In this document: one piece after another, positions 18,085-26,730 of the stretch
Numbering within the stretch: position 1 is the first letter of the stretch
How the letters are laid out: each line of letters begins with the position of its first letter
Assembly (NCBI RefSeq): GCF_040750475.1
Contig: NZ_JABJVY010000021.1
Span: 1-64,000 of the forward strand
Length of the DNA stretch: 64,000 nt
Origin: Amorphus sp040750475
Lineage (GTDB): Bacteria; Pseudomonadota; Alphaproteobacteria; Rhizobiales; Amorphaceae
Direction of reading: 5' to 3'
Notes under the pieces: generated by a model
The model's input: only the letters and a program-made list of their open reading frames with translations
What the model was told of the DNA's origin: nothing
Database searches by the model: none
Position numbers and translations under genes: made by a program

Positions 18085-18129
18085 CGCCGATCGGTCAGCT
18101 TACCGAATAAATGACAGGAGACGGGCCCG

Positions 18130-18342
18130 ATGGCGACGTGGCGGGTGAGGGCAACGTGGCGCGAGGACGAGACCGAAGCGACCGAGGAATGGCAGGTGGA
18201 AGCGGCCAGCGCCGAAGAGGCGGTGGCGAGCGTCAGCGGTCATGTCCGCTTTCCGCCGCATCACGTGGAGGCGCGACAGGAGGCGGCCGGGCAAGCCGAG
18301 CATGACGCGTCCGGCGTCGCACGGCATGTGCCGATGCCTTAG
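18130..18342 (+). CDS. Small hypothetical protein (70 aa)
   Basis: A 70-residue soluble, acidic N-terminal half with WRVRATWREDETEATEEWQVEAASAEEAVASV, suggesting a small beta-alpha domain, and a low-complexity His/Ala-rich tail. GGAG lies nine bases before the ATG. It follows the glycine-rich protein by 45 bases in the same direction. Not recognised; coding assignment is plausible rather than certain. Confidence 0.5.
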   Translation: MATWRVRATWREDETEATEEWQVEAASAEEAVASVSGHVRFPPHHVEARQEAAGQAEHDASGVARHVPMP

Positions 18343-18346
18343 AGCT

Positions 18347-18413
18347 TTTTCCGCTCAGATGGAAACATCCGAGCGCCCAGGAATGGCTCCAGATTCAATA
18401 GGTTGAGCATATC
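18347..18413. repeat. Dispersed intergenic repeat, type 2 copy 1
   Basis: 67 bases that align without gaps to 51061-51127, with about 57 identities by hand. The common start is TTTTCCGCTCAGATGGAAAC and the common end is ATAGGTTGAGCAT. TTAGAGC stands just before it, as at the edges of type 1 repeats. Confidence 0.7.
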
Positions 18414-18457
18414 CCGCTCCGCTGTTCTCGAAATCACGGAGCAGGCCGAAGTTATCG

Positions 18458-18516
18458 TTTCGATGCGTTTTCGGACGGCGAATCGGTTTCCACGTAGCTT
18501 GGAAACGCTCGAGCTC
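18458..18516. repeat. Dispersed intergenic palindromic repeat, type 1 copy 2
   Basis: Core GCGTTTTCGGACGGCGAATC, then GGTTTCC and TTGGAAACGCTCGAGCTC. It matches the copies at 53190 and 57510 in order and spacing. It lies directly after the type 2 repeat, upstream of the AhpD-like gene. Confidence 0.65.
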
Positions 18517-18558
18517 CGGACATGATGCACGGATCCCGCAATTTCAGGAGAGCGAGAG

Positions 18559-18918
18559 ATGAGCAAGGATTTCGCGCAAATTGCCGCGGACGTGGAGTCC
18601 GGTTTGACGCTTCTGAACGGCGCCGTGCCCGATGCGATGGCGGGCTTTCTGGCGCTGGGGCAGGCCTCCCATGGAGAGGGGGCTTTGACGGCGAAAATCA
18701 AGGAGCTGATCGCGCTCGGTATCGCCATTGCCGTCCATTGCGACGGCTGCATCAGCTACCACGCCAAAGCCGTGCATGAGGCCGGCGCCACCCGCGAAGA
18801 GGTGGCGGAGATGATTGCCGTGGCCGTCCACATGGGCGGCGGGCCGTCGGTCGTCTATGGTGGCGAGGCGTTGAAGGCGTTCGATACGTTCGCAAAAAGC
18901 GGATCGAAAGCGCTTTAA
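18559..18918 (+). CDS. Carboxymuconolactone decarboxylase/AhpD-like protein
   Basis: A 119-residue all-helical protein of the CMD/AhpD fold. The redox motif is C-D-G-C-I-S-Y-H at about residues 61-68, with E/K-rich helix KIKELIALGIAIAVH just before it. The CxxC plus His pattern suggests alkylhydroperoxidase-like redox activity rather than lactone decarboxylation. GAGAG precedes the ATG at 18559 by 7-8 bases. It is monocistronic, flanked by repeats upstream and a convergent gene downstream. Confidence 0.88.
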   Translation: MSKDFAQIAADVESGLTLLNGAVPDAMAGFLALGQASHGEGALTAKIKELIALGIAIAVHCDGCISYHAKAVHEAGATREEVAEMIAVAVHMGGGPSVVYGGEALKAFDTFAKSGSKAL

Positions 18919-19034
18919 ATTCAAAATCTTGATCGATATTCCCCGCTCAGGTCGCGTTCGGCCTGCGCGGGTGGCCTTTCAAATCGCAATGATCGGCGAG
19001 CCGCATGGTCGTTCGTTCGCCGGCCGACCCCCGA

Positions 19035-19793
19035 TCATTTCTTCGCGCTGCCGATCAAGAGGATGGGCACTCTCCGTTCAGAGGCCAATGTGACGAAGGT
19101 CTCTGACGTTTCGTGGGGGAAGCGGCCGCGCTCCAGGACGATGAGGCGTTCGGTGCCGGTGCCGAGGACATCCGGTGGGGCGTCGGGGGCGTCCGGCTGC
19201 GGAAGCACCAAGACGGACTTCGTTGCGAGGGCGTGGGCGACGGCGCCGGTCAGTTCCGCGGCACGCGTATGGCGACCGCCGACGATCCCCATGACCGGCC
19301 CGGAGCGCTCCGCGACGTTGCTCGGGACGAACAGCACGGACAGATCGGTTCGCGCCACCGCGTTGACGATGGCGCTGAACGGATAGCTTCTTCGAGCCAT
19401 CGGATTGGCGGGTTCGAGGACGACCAGAAGATCGCTTGGTTCGATGCCGGGCAGGTCCAGAGATGCTGCCGCAGCGCGCTCTATGCTGAAGCCGACGCGG
19501 ATGCCAAGCCGCGATTCGATGGCGAAAAGCCGACCCCTGGCCACGGCGGCGGCCTCTGAAAACTCGTCGGCAAGATGCCGTCTCGGTGCGGTCTCCGCCT
19601 GGCGGACCGACACGTGCCGGATCGTCGCCGAATCCGACCACTCGAACAGCTCGGCATCCTCCACGAAAATGCCCACCAGCTCGCTGTCGACGCTGTGTGC
19701 GAACCGCACGGCGATTTCCAGCGACGTTGGCGCCTCGGAGGGATCGCGCAGCCCGATCACCGTTCGCCGAAAGATCGATAAAGCGTTCGCCAT
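19035..19793 (-). CDS. Universal-stress-like nucleotide-binding protein
   Basis: A 252-residue cytoplasmic protein. The N-terminal half (RRTVIGLRDPSEAPTSLEIA, then DSELVGIFVED) looks like a UspA Rossmann domain, and the C-terminal half contains ERSGPVMGIVGG and ERRVPILLIGSA. Identification is by fold pattern only. The ATG at 19793 follows the TGA of the Lon-family gene by one base and has GGAGG inside that gene's end, so the two are translationally coupled. Confidence 0.65.
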   Translation of the reverse strand: MANALSIFRRTVIGLRDPSEAPTSLEIAVRFAHSVDSELVGIFVEDAELFEWSDSATIRHVSVRQAETAPRRHLADEFSEAAAVARGRLFAIESRLGIRVGFSIERAAAASLDLPGIEPSDLLVVLEPANPMARRSYPFSAIVNAVARTDLSVLFVPSNVAERSGPVMGIVGGRHTRAAELTGAVAHALATKSVLVLPQPDAPDAPPDVLGTGTERLIVLERGRFPHETSETFVTLASERRVPILLIGSAKK

Positions 19794-19794
19794 C

Positions 19795-22206
19795 TCAATC
19801 CCTCCGCGCGTGATCTTCGTCGCCGATGGAGCGGCGCGCCTCGGCGAACCGCCGCAGTCGATCCTCCACGCGCCGATTGACCGAGCCCTCCGGAAATAGT
19901 CCGTCGGAGCCGCGTTCACCCGCGGAAAGCCCGGTCAGGAGCGCGATGCCTTCGTCGATCGTGGTGATCGGATAGACGGCGAACCGACCTTCGGCGCAAG
20001 TGTCGACGACATCTTCGCGCAGCATCAGATGCTGGGCGTTCGCAACCGGAATGAGCACGCCTTGGTTGCCGGTCAGCCCGCGCTCGGTGCAGACGTCGAA
20101 AAAGCCTTCGATCTTCTCGTTCACGCCGCCGATCGCCTGCACCATCCCGTGCTGGTTCACCGACCCGGTAATCGCGAGATCTTGGCGAAGCGGGACGTCG
20201 GCAAGAGCCGAAAGCAGGGTATAAAGCTCCGCCGACGAGGCGCTGTCGCCGTCGATACCCCCATAGGACTGCTCGAACACGAGGCTGGCGAGCAGCGAAA
20301 TCGGCGCATCCAAGGCGTAGCGACCGCTGATGAATCCGGACAGGATCAGGACGCCTTTGGAGTGGAGCGGGCCGCCGAGCTCGACCTGGCGCTCGATGTC
20401 GACGACGCGGCCGGGGCCGGGGCTGACCCGGGCGGTGATGCGCGAGGGACGCCCGAACATGAAGCCGCCGAGATCGAGCACGCTCAGCCCGTTGGCTTGC
20501 CCGACCACGGCTCCCGAGGTGTCGATGAGCGCGATGTCGCGCAGGATCGATTCCTGGGTTCGCTCGCGGATCCGGCTGGCACGCTTGATCTGTGCCGCGA
20601 CGGCGCCACGGATGTCGTCCTCGCCGACTATCGTGCGGCCCGCCTTCTTCGCAAGATAGTCCGCCTCGACCAGGAGATCGGCAATCTCCTCGATCACCAG
20701 GGAGAGCTTCTTCTGGTCGCCGGCGATCCGGGCGGCACGCTCGATCACGCGCGCAACCGCTGCGCGGTCGAAGGCAGCGAGTCGGTTCCGCTTGGCGAGC
20801 GTCGCGACCAGATCGGCGAAGGTGGATTGGGTCTCGTCGGTCCAGGTGAGGACGTCGTCGAAGTCGGCCAGCACCTTGAAATGCTCACGGAAATCGGGAT
20901 CGAGCGCGGAGAGCAGATAGTAGAGCGTCCGCTCGCCGAACAGCACGATCTTCACGTCGAGCGGGATCGGGTCGGGCTCCAGCGTGACCGTGCTGGTCAA
21001 GCTCAAAAGGTCGACCGCGCTCTCGATGCGGATCTCGCCGGCTTTCAGAATACGCTTGAGAGCCGCCCATGCGAACGGCTCGGTCAGAACGGCGCGGGCA
21101 TCGAGCACCAGATAGCCGCCGTTTGCTCGGTGCAGCGCGCCCGCCTTGATCAGCCGGAAGTCGGTGACGAGCGTGCCTTGCCGCGCCATGTGTTCCACCC
21201 GCCCGACCAGGTTCGCCAGCGTCGGGTGAAGCTCTTCCACCACCGGCGGACCGGTGCGGTCGGGCTGGGTCACCAGCAGGTTCACCTCGTAGCGATCGAA
21301 CGGCGCGACCACGATCGCGTCGCCGTCCTGCTCCTGCTCGCTGTGCTGTGAGGGCACGAACAGGCCGACATTGTCGACGAGGTCGGCTCTGACCTGACCG
21401 AGATGGTCGAGGATCTTCGGCAGATCCGAGAACTGCTGCTCCAACTCGTCGATCAGGTGGCCGACCGCGTTTTTCGTGGTTTCCTGGTTCAGCGTTCGCA
21501 CTTCCGTGCGACGCTGCTTGTCCCAATCCGGGACCGCGCGCAGCACGGTCTCAAGCTTCTTTTCCAGACGCTCGATATCGGCCTGTATGCGCGTTCGAAC
21601 GACTTCGGGAAGGGCATTGAAGGCCTCCGGGCGCACCACCTTGCCCTCTTTCATCGGCGCCAGCGTGAACCCGAATGGCGTGCGGATGACCGCGATGTCG
21701 GCTTTCGTCGCCTCATCTTGGAGCTCCTTGAAGGCGTCCTCCTGTCGTTCGCGGAATGTCTGCTCGATGGCGGTGCGGCGGGCCTGGTAGTCGTCGCTTT
21801 CGAACGCGGCCGGTATCGCGGCCTTGAGGTCGGCAACGAACGCGCGCATGGCGTCGCGAAAGGCCGGCCCGCGACCCGGCGGAAGCGCCATGGCGCGGGG
21901 ACGATGCGGCGTCTCGAAATTGTAGAGATAGACCCAGTCGTCCGGCGCCGGGCCGGGTCGCGCCAGGGTCTGAAGTTCGGCTTTGACGGCTTCGTCCATG
22001 CTGTCGCGCGATGCGCCGACGACAAAGAGATTGAAGCCGGTGGCTGCCACCTCCGCCCCAAAGGCGATCGCTTCGCGCGCCCGGTCCTGCGCGACCATCA
22101 GGTCCACGTCGGGCAGATCGTCGGTGGACTGAAAACTCAGCCCGTCGAGGGTGCACCGGCGCAAAAGCCGATCGGCGGAGATGGGGGCGGGTGCGGAGGA
22201 GGTCAT
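19795..22206 (-). CDS. Lon-family ATP-dependent protease (LonB/YcbZ-like)
   Basis: About 803 residues. The N-terminal region is an AAA-like domain with DLPDVDLMVAQDRAREAIAFG and GFNLFVVG, without a clear classical Walker A. The C-terminal Lon proteolytic domain has the catalytic Ser in GGIDGDSASSAELY and the Lys in GGVNEKIEGFFDVC. Family members degrade damaged or regulatory proteins. Start ambiguity: a TTG at 22215 and an ATG at 22206, neither with a good ribosome site. It is coupled to the Usp-like gene. Confidence 0.9.
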   Translation of the reverse strand: MTSSAPAPISADRLLRRCTLDGLSFQSTDDLPDVDLMVAQDRAREAIAFGAEVAATGFNLFVVGASRDSMDEAVKAELQTLARPGPAPDDWVYLYNFETPHRPRAMALPPGRGPAFRDAMRAFVADLKAAIPAAFESDDYQARRTAIEQTFRERQEDAFKELQDEATKADIAVIRTPFGFTLAPMKEGKVVRPEAFNALPEVVRTRIQADIERLEKKLETVLRAVPDWDKQRRTEVRTLNQETTKNAVGHLIDELEQQFSDLPKILDHLGQVRADLVDNVGLFVPSQHSEQEQDGDAIVVAPFDRYEVNLLVTQPDRTGPPVVEELHPTLANLVGRVEHMARQGTLVTDFRLIKAGALHRANGGYLVLDARAVLTEPFAWAALKRILKAGEIRIESAVDLLSLTSTVTLEPDPIPLDVKIVLFGERTLYYLLSALDPDFREHFKVLADFDDVLTWTDETQSTFADLVATLAKRNRLAAFDRAAVARVIERAARIAGDQKKLSLVIEEIADLLVEADYLAKKAGRTIVGEDDIRGAVAAQIKRASRIRERTQESILRDIALIDTSGAVVGQANGLSVLDLGGFMFGRPSRITARVSPGPGRVVDIERQVELGGPLHSKGVLILSGFISGRYALDAPISLLASLVFEQSYGGIDGDSASSAELYTLLSALADVPLRQDLAITGSVNQHGMVQAIGGVNEKIEGFFDVCTERGLTGNQGVLIPVANAQHLMLREDVVDTCAEGRFAVYPITTIDEGIALLTGLSAGERGSDGLFPEGSVNRRVEDRLRRFAEARRSIGDEDHARRD

Positions 22207-22693
22207 GGGCGGCAACTGCTGACAGATTGCGGGCGGAAAGCCTCGGTTTCAGTCCGCATCTAACAGGGCGATGGCGATGACGGCGTTGAGCGACGTCAAC
22301 ATCCGGCTCACGCCGTGCGGTGCCGATGATCGGCGCGCCCCGTGCTGCTTTTATTGAGCGAAATCATATTCGGCCCGGCCCGATCTCAAGCAAGATTGCA
22401 GCGGCAGGTCACAAAGCTGTCCGAGGACATTTTCAGATGACGGTCTTTGCCGACGTGAAGTCCGCTCTCAAGCGCCTGTTCGAACGGCTCGACAGCGTGC
22501 CGCAGTCGGCTTTTTTTGCCGTGCAGCTCTTCTCTGGGCGCCCGCGAGAGGCTCTCTCAGCAGATCCAATTCTCGGCTGCGGTCCCCGGGGCGAGGCCGC
22601 GGTCAATGTATGGGCCGATCCGATGGCGTCCGGTCGTCGATTGGCGACAACAACAACAGACAGACGGGTTCGAGTAGGTAGGGAGGTGTGCAA
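22207..22693. other. Intergenic region between lon-like and CBS-BON genes
   Basis: The 487-base region between divergent genes is probably where both promoters lie. Apart from the doubtful small frame at 22437, I see only a weak hairpin followed by seven T residues near 22500-22520. I found no repeat or tRNA. Confidence 0.4.
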
Positions 22694-22697
22694 ATGA
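22437..22697 (+). CDS. Possible small protein upstream of CBS-BON gene
   Basis: An 86-codon frame begins MTVFADVKSALKRLFERLDS, with GAGG ten bases upstream, and ends in TGA overlapping the ATG of the CBS-BON gene (ATGA at 22694-22697). The overlap is suggestive of coupling, but the composition after residue 40 is not distinctive and I recognise no family. It could equally be leader sequence. Confidence 0.25.
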   Translation: MTVFADVKSALKRLFERLDSVPQSAFFAVQLFSGRPREALSADPILGCGPRGEAAVNVWADPMASGRRLATTTTDRRVRVGREVCK

Positions 22698-23383
22698 AGG
22701 TGGCGGATGTGATGTCGATTGGAGTGGTCAGCATCTCTCCCGACGACACGATCCAGGTCGCGGCGCGGCGGATGCTTGCGAACGAAGTCGGTGCCCTTTC
22801 CGTTGTCGACGAAGACGGTCTGCTGCAGGGTATCGTCACCGAGCGGGATCTCCTGACGCGCAGGGAGCCCGATGCCGATCAGCCGCGGCCGCGATGGCTG
22901 GAGCTGCTTTTGCGCACCGAACCGCTCTCCGATGCGTTCACGCAGGCGCGGCAACGCCAAGTCGCGGACGTAATGAGCCGGGATGTCGCCACCGTTCAGC
23001 CCGAGACGCATCTGAGCGAGGCGGTCGGCTATATGGACCGCAGAGGGTACGGACAGTTGCCTGTCGTGCGCGACGGGGAGGTGATTGGAATCGTCAATAG
23101 AGCCAATCTGTTGTCGGCGCTGTCGGCCGAACCGGATCGGCCGCCTTACCGAGAAGGCGATGTGGCGACGCGTCAGCGGGTGCTCGACGCGATCCGTCAA
23201 GGCGAGCTGCACCTGAACGCCCGCATCGAAATGGCCATCGTCGACGGCGTCGTCACGCTCAACGGTCATGCCGCGTCGGATGTCCCGCTTGATCGCCTGA
23301 TCGCGATCATCGAGTCGGTGCCGGATGTCTCGGAGGTCCGGAGCCATGTGCAAGTGCCGGAACCCGAGCTGGCTTGCAGCTAG
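22694..23383 (+). CDS. CBS-pair protein with C-terminal BON domain
   Basis: A 229-residue protein: CBS1 (about 1-60, KVADVMSIGVVSISPDDTIQVAARRM), CBS2 (about 90-145, ADVMSRDVATVQPETHLSEAVGYM) and a BON domain (about 160-225, ARIEMAIVDGVVTLNGHAAS). CBS pairs bind adenine nucleotides; BON domains associate with membranes or phospholipids. Combined CBS-BON proteins are common in alphaproteobacteria with unclear roles. The ATG at 22694 has GGGAGG eight bases upstream, better placed than the GTG at 22688. Confidence 0.88.
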   Translation: MKVADVMSIGVVSISPDDTIQVAARRMLANEVGALSVVDEDGLLQGIVTERDLLTRREPDADQPRPRWLELLLRTEPLSDAFTQARQRQVADVMSRDVATVQPETHLSEAVGYMDRRGYGQLPVVRDGEVIGIVNRANLLSALSAEPDRPPYREGDVATRQRVLDAIRQGELHLNARIEMAIVDGVVTLNGHAASDVPLDRLIAIIESVPDVSEVRSHVQVPEPELACS

Positions 23384-23507
23384 GACGTTGGGCGAAACAG
23401 GCGGCGCCGGCCTTCGATGAGATCGGGACGAAGAAGATGAAAAATCTGAATTAATGCAGAAGCTTAATGAGATTTCTTCACGCTTGGATTGATGTGCGGA
23501 AGATGCC

Positions 23508-24752
23508 CTAAGCCGCGGTGATCCAGTGGCGCGGATCGGTGTCCAGGCTTGCTCCCTCGCGACCGAGAGCGGCGACGAGATCGGCCACCGTGTCGAGGGA
23601 ATGGATCGAGCGGAACTCGTCGACATGGGGCAGCATGGCGCGGATGCCGCGGGCCTTGGCCTGGAACTGATCGTAGCGAAGGAGCGGGTTCAGCCAGATC
23701 AGGCGCCGGCAGGAGCGGTGCAGCCGGTCCATCTCCTTGGCGAGGTCTTCATCCGACTCCCGCTCCAGACCATCGGTGACCAGAAGCACGATCGGTCCGC
23801 CATGCATGACGCGGCGCGACCACAGCCGGTTGAACGTGTGCAGCGCAGCGGCAATCCGGGTGCCGCCGGACCAGTCCTCCACGGAGTCCGCGCAGGCGAT
23901 CAGCGCTTCGTCCGGGTCCTTCATGCGCAGTTGCCGAGTGACGTTGGTGAGCCGCGTGCCGAACAGGAAGGTCGTGACCCGCCGGCGCTCGCCAAGCGCG
24001 TGCAAGAAATGAAGGAGAAGCCGGGAGTAGGGGCTCATGGAGCCGGAAATGTCGAACAACGCGACGATCGGCGGTGCGATCTCTCGACGCGCCTTGAAGG
24101 CGAGCGTCATCGACTGGCCGCCCCCGCGCAGGCTCTGGCGCATGGATCGGCGCATATCGACCCGGCGGCCACGGGTCGACTGTGTGAACCGGCGGGTTTT
24201 GACGGTGTCCAGCGGCAACACCAGCTTGCGCAGCGCGATCTTCGCCTCGGCGATTTCCTCCGCCGTCATCTGGGCGAAGTCCTTCGCCTGCAGCACCTCC
24301 GACCCGGAAACCGTCTGGCGCGCGTCGATCTCCACTTCCGGCCGCTCCGTTTCCTGCTTGCGCTCCTGGCCGGCATTGAGCGCGCGGGAAACGCGCAGCG
24401 AGCCCGCTTTCGCCTTAGGCTCGGAGCGCTGAGGCGGGGCCACCGGAGAGAGGAGTTCGATCATCTTCTCCAGGAGGCCGCGCGTGCGCCAGAATTGGTG
24501 GAACGCCTCGTCGAAGACGACATGGTGCTCGCGCTTGGACACCAGCACGGAATGGAGCGTCCAATAGAAATCGTCCCGGCGCTCGACCCCCGCCGCTTCG
24601 AGCGCGCGCGCCGCCTCCAGAACCCGCGCCGGGCCGACGGGAATGCCCGCCGCCCGGAGAATCCGGGCGAAGTGGACCAGGTTGTCCAACAGCTTGCCGC
24701 TCGCCTCCGGCGGCGTGTTGGCGTTGTCCTGCGGCGGGGTGTCGGCCGTCAT
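23508..24752 (-). CDS. VWA domain protein, CoxE-like
   Basis: A 414-residue cytoplasmic protein. The C-terminal half is a VWA domain with the MIDAS motif in IVALFDISGSMSPYSRL (about residue 240) and LLVTDGLERESDEDL. The N-terminal half is helical (LDNLVHFARILRAAGIPVGP). The family includes CoxE, which works with the AAA+ protein CoxD in maturing molybdenum CO dehydrogenase. The start overlaps the moxR stop (ATGA at 24749-24752). No CO-dehydrogenase structural gene is in the window. Confidence 0.88.
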   Translation of the reverse strand: MTADTPPQDNANTPPEASGKLLDNLVHFARILRAAGIPVGPARVLEAARALEAAGVERRDDFYWTLHSVLVSKREHHVVFDEAFHQFWRTRGLLEKMIELLSPVAPPQRSEPKAKAGSLRVSRALNAGQERKQETERPEVEIDARQTVSGSEVLQAKDFAQMTAEEIAEAKIALRKLVLPLDTVKTRRFTQSTRGRRVDMRRSMRQSLRGGGQSMTLAFKARREIAPPIVALFDISGSMSPYSRLLLHFLHALGERRRVTTFLFGTRLTNVTRQLRMKDPDEALIACADSVEDWSGGTRIAAALHTFNRLWSRRVMHGGPIVLLVTDGLERESDEDLAKEMDRLHRSCRRLIWLNPLLRYDQFQAKARGIRAMLPHVDEFRSIHSLDTVADLVAALGREGASLDTDPRHWITAA

Positions 24753-25669
24753 AGGGTGGCGCTGGCCTCGGTCTTGATCTCCTCGATCAGCTTGGTCAGT
24801 TCGCTGGCCTGAACCCGGGCGATGTCGTCCTGGTATTTCAGAAGCACGCCGAGCGTGTCGGACACCGTTGCCGGATCCAGCGCAATCTGGTCGAGCTCGG
24901 TCAGCGCGGTGGCCCAATCCAGCGTCTCGGCAACGCCCGGCGCCTTGAAGAGCTCCATGCTCCGCAGCTTCTGCACGAAGGCGACCACCTCCTTGGAGAG
25001 GTGCTCGGCGGCCTCCGGCACCTTCAGGTGGACGATTTCCAGCTCCCGGTCGGCGTTCGGATAGTCGACCCAGTGATACAGGCAGCGCCGTTTCAGCGCG
25101 TCGTGGATCTCCCGGGTGCGGTTGGTGGTGATGATGACGATCGGCGGCTCTTCGGCGCGGATGGTGCCGATTTCGGGGATCGTCACCTGGCTGTCGGAGA
25201 GAACTTCCAAGAGAAACGCCTCGAACGCCTCGTCGGCGCGGTCGAGCTCGTCGATCAGGAACACGGGCGGACCGGCGAGATCCGGCTCCAGCGCCTCCAG
25301 CACCGGACGCTTGACCAAAAAGCGTTCGGAGAAGATGTCGGCGGCCAACTCGCCGCGGTCGGTCTGGCCGGCGGCTTCGGCGATGCGGATCTCCACCATC
25401 TGGGCGGGGTAGTTCCACTCGTAGACGGCGGTGGAGACGTCCAGCCCTTCGTAGCACTGCAGGCGGATCAGCTTGCGCCCGAGCCCGCTCGCAAGCACCT
25501 TCGCGATCTCGGTCTTGCCGACGCCGGCCTCGCCCTCCAGGAACAAGGGCCGCTGCATGGAAAGCGCGAGATAGAGCACCGTGGCGAGCGGCCGGTCGGC
25601 CACGTAGCTCGATTTCGCCAGGAGTTCGAGGGTGGCGTCGATGGAGCCGGGGACCGGCGTCGTGGTCAT
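24749..25669 (-). CDS. MoxR-family AAA+ ATPase, CoxD-like
   Basis: A 306-residue chaperone-type ATPase: Walker A GEAGVGKTE (about residues 43-51), Walker B VFLIDELDRAD (about 140) and sensor region VIITTNRTREIHDALKRRC. MoxR proteins act with VWA partners to insert metals or remodel enzymes. The start at 25669 has GGAG upstream. It is followed by the coupled VWA gene, the standard MoxR-VWA pair. Confidence 0.92.
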   Translation of the reverse strand: MTTTPVPGSIDATLELLAKSSYVADRPLATVLYLALSMQRPLFLEGEAGVGKTEIAKVLASGLGRKLIRLQCYEGLDVSTAVYEWNYPAQMVEIRIAEAAGQTDRGELAADIFSERFLVKRPVLEALEPDLAGPPVFLIDELDRADEAFEAFLLEVLSDSQVTIPEIGTIRAEEPPIVIITTNRTREIHDALKRRCLYHWVDYPNADRELEIVHLKVPEAAEHLSKEVVAFVQKLRSMELFKAPGVAETLDWATALTELDQIALDPATVSDTLGVLLKYQDDIARVQASELTKLIEEIKTEASATL

Positions 25670-25842
25670 GAACTTACTCCGAACCGGGATCGGGCGGGGC
25701 GACGGCGCATGCCGTGCGCGGCCCATGCACCATGCCGCCGCTTCGCGCCTGCATCAAGCGGGTCGAAACGGAGAAGGGCTTTCCTCAGGCCAAGCACGAC
25801 ACTACCGTGCGCCGCGTTCGGACCCGTTGGAGACAAGATGCC

Positions 25843-26631
25843 ATGACGACGATCACCACCGATGACGGAATCAGCCTCAACGTTCGCCTCGACGGGGATC
25901 CGACCAAGCCGTCCGTGCTGCTTTCGAATTCGTTGGGGACGGATCTTGCGATGTGGGACGACCAGATCGCCGCGCTAGTCGAGCATTTTCAGGTGGTGCG
26001 CTACGACGCGCGCGGCCACGGCAAGAGCGATGCGCCCGACGGCGATTATACGATCGACCGCCTGGGGCGCGACGCGGTCGCGGTTCTCAAGGGGCTGGGC
26101 ATTGCGAAGGCGGCATTCTGCGGCGTTTCCATGGGCGGCATGGTGGGCATGTGGCTCGGTATTCATGCGCCGGAGCGGATGACGCGGCTGGCGCTCTGCA
26201 ACACCGCTCCCTCGATGGGGCCGGCGAGCATGTGGCAAACCCGGATCGACACGGTGCTCGCCGACGGCATGGCGGCGATTGCCGATGCTGTGGTGGAGCG
26301 CTGGTTCACGCCGCCTTTCCTGACGGCGGCGCCGGAAACGGTGGCGAAGATCCGTGCCATGCTCCTGTCCACAAAGGCGGTCGGCTATGCTGGGTGCTGC
26401 GCGGCGATCCGCGACATGGATCAGACCCGCGAACTCTCGCAGATCGCCTGTCCGGTGCTGGTGGTGGCCGGCGCCGACGATCCCGCTACGCCGCCGGCGC
26501 GCGGCGAAGAGATCGCCGCTGCGATCCGCGGTGCGGAACTGGAGGTGTTCGCCGACTGCGCGCATCTGTCGAACATCGAACAGGCCGAGCGGTTCAATGC
26601 GCGGGTGGTGCCCTATCTCGCTGGCGCATGA
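25843..26631 (+). CDS. pcaD: 3-oxoadipate enol-lactonase-like hydrolase
   Basis: A 262-residue alpha/beta hydrolase. The nucleophile Ser lies in GVSMGGMVG (about residue 95), the Asp in VVAGADDPATPP and the His in FADCAHLSNIEQ. RYDARGHGKSDAP and the overall length match PcaD, which opens 3-oxoadipate enol-lactone in the beta-ketoadipate pathway. No other pca genes are nearby, so activity on another lactone or ester is possible. Confidence 0.75.
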   Translation: MTTITTDDGISLNVRLDGDPTKPSVLLSNSLGTDLAMWDDQIAALVEHFQVVRYDARGHGKSDAPDGDYTIDRLGRDAVAVLKGLGIAKAAFCGVSMGGMVGMWLGIHAPERMTRLALCNTAPSMGPASMWQTRIDTVLADGMAAIADAVVERWFTPPFLTAAPETVAKIRAMLLSTKAVGYAGCCAAIRDMDQTRELSQIACPVLVVAGADDPATPPARGEEIAAAIRGAELEVFADCAHLSNIEQAERFNARVVPYLAGA

Positions 26632-26642
26632 CTGCCCTGCGC

Positions 26643-26720
26643 GAAATATGATTTCAGAGGGCCTGGCCATGCGGTAGATATTTGCGCAGATGGCGCGCGT
26701 ATCCTGCGCCTGCGCAAATA
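26643..26720. promoter_or_regulatory. Inverted repeats upstream of the lrp-like gene
   Basis: TATTTGCGCAG (26679-26689) and CTGCGCAAATA (26710-26720) form a perfect 11-bp inverted repeat with a 20-base spacer, ten bases before the ATG. Slightly upstream is GAAAT-ATG-ATTTC (26643-26655), a 5-bp dyad typical in size of Lrp half-site pairs. Autoregulation by the adjacent Lrp/AsnC protein is the simplest reading. Confidence 0.6.
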
Positions 26721-26730
26721 GGTTCCTCTC

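Noticed and set aside
20029..21351. 440-codon open frame antisense to the Lon-family protease
   Set aside because: Shadow of the protease gene: no recognisable motifs, and the opposite strand holds the catalytic Ser and Lys motifs.
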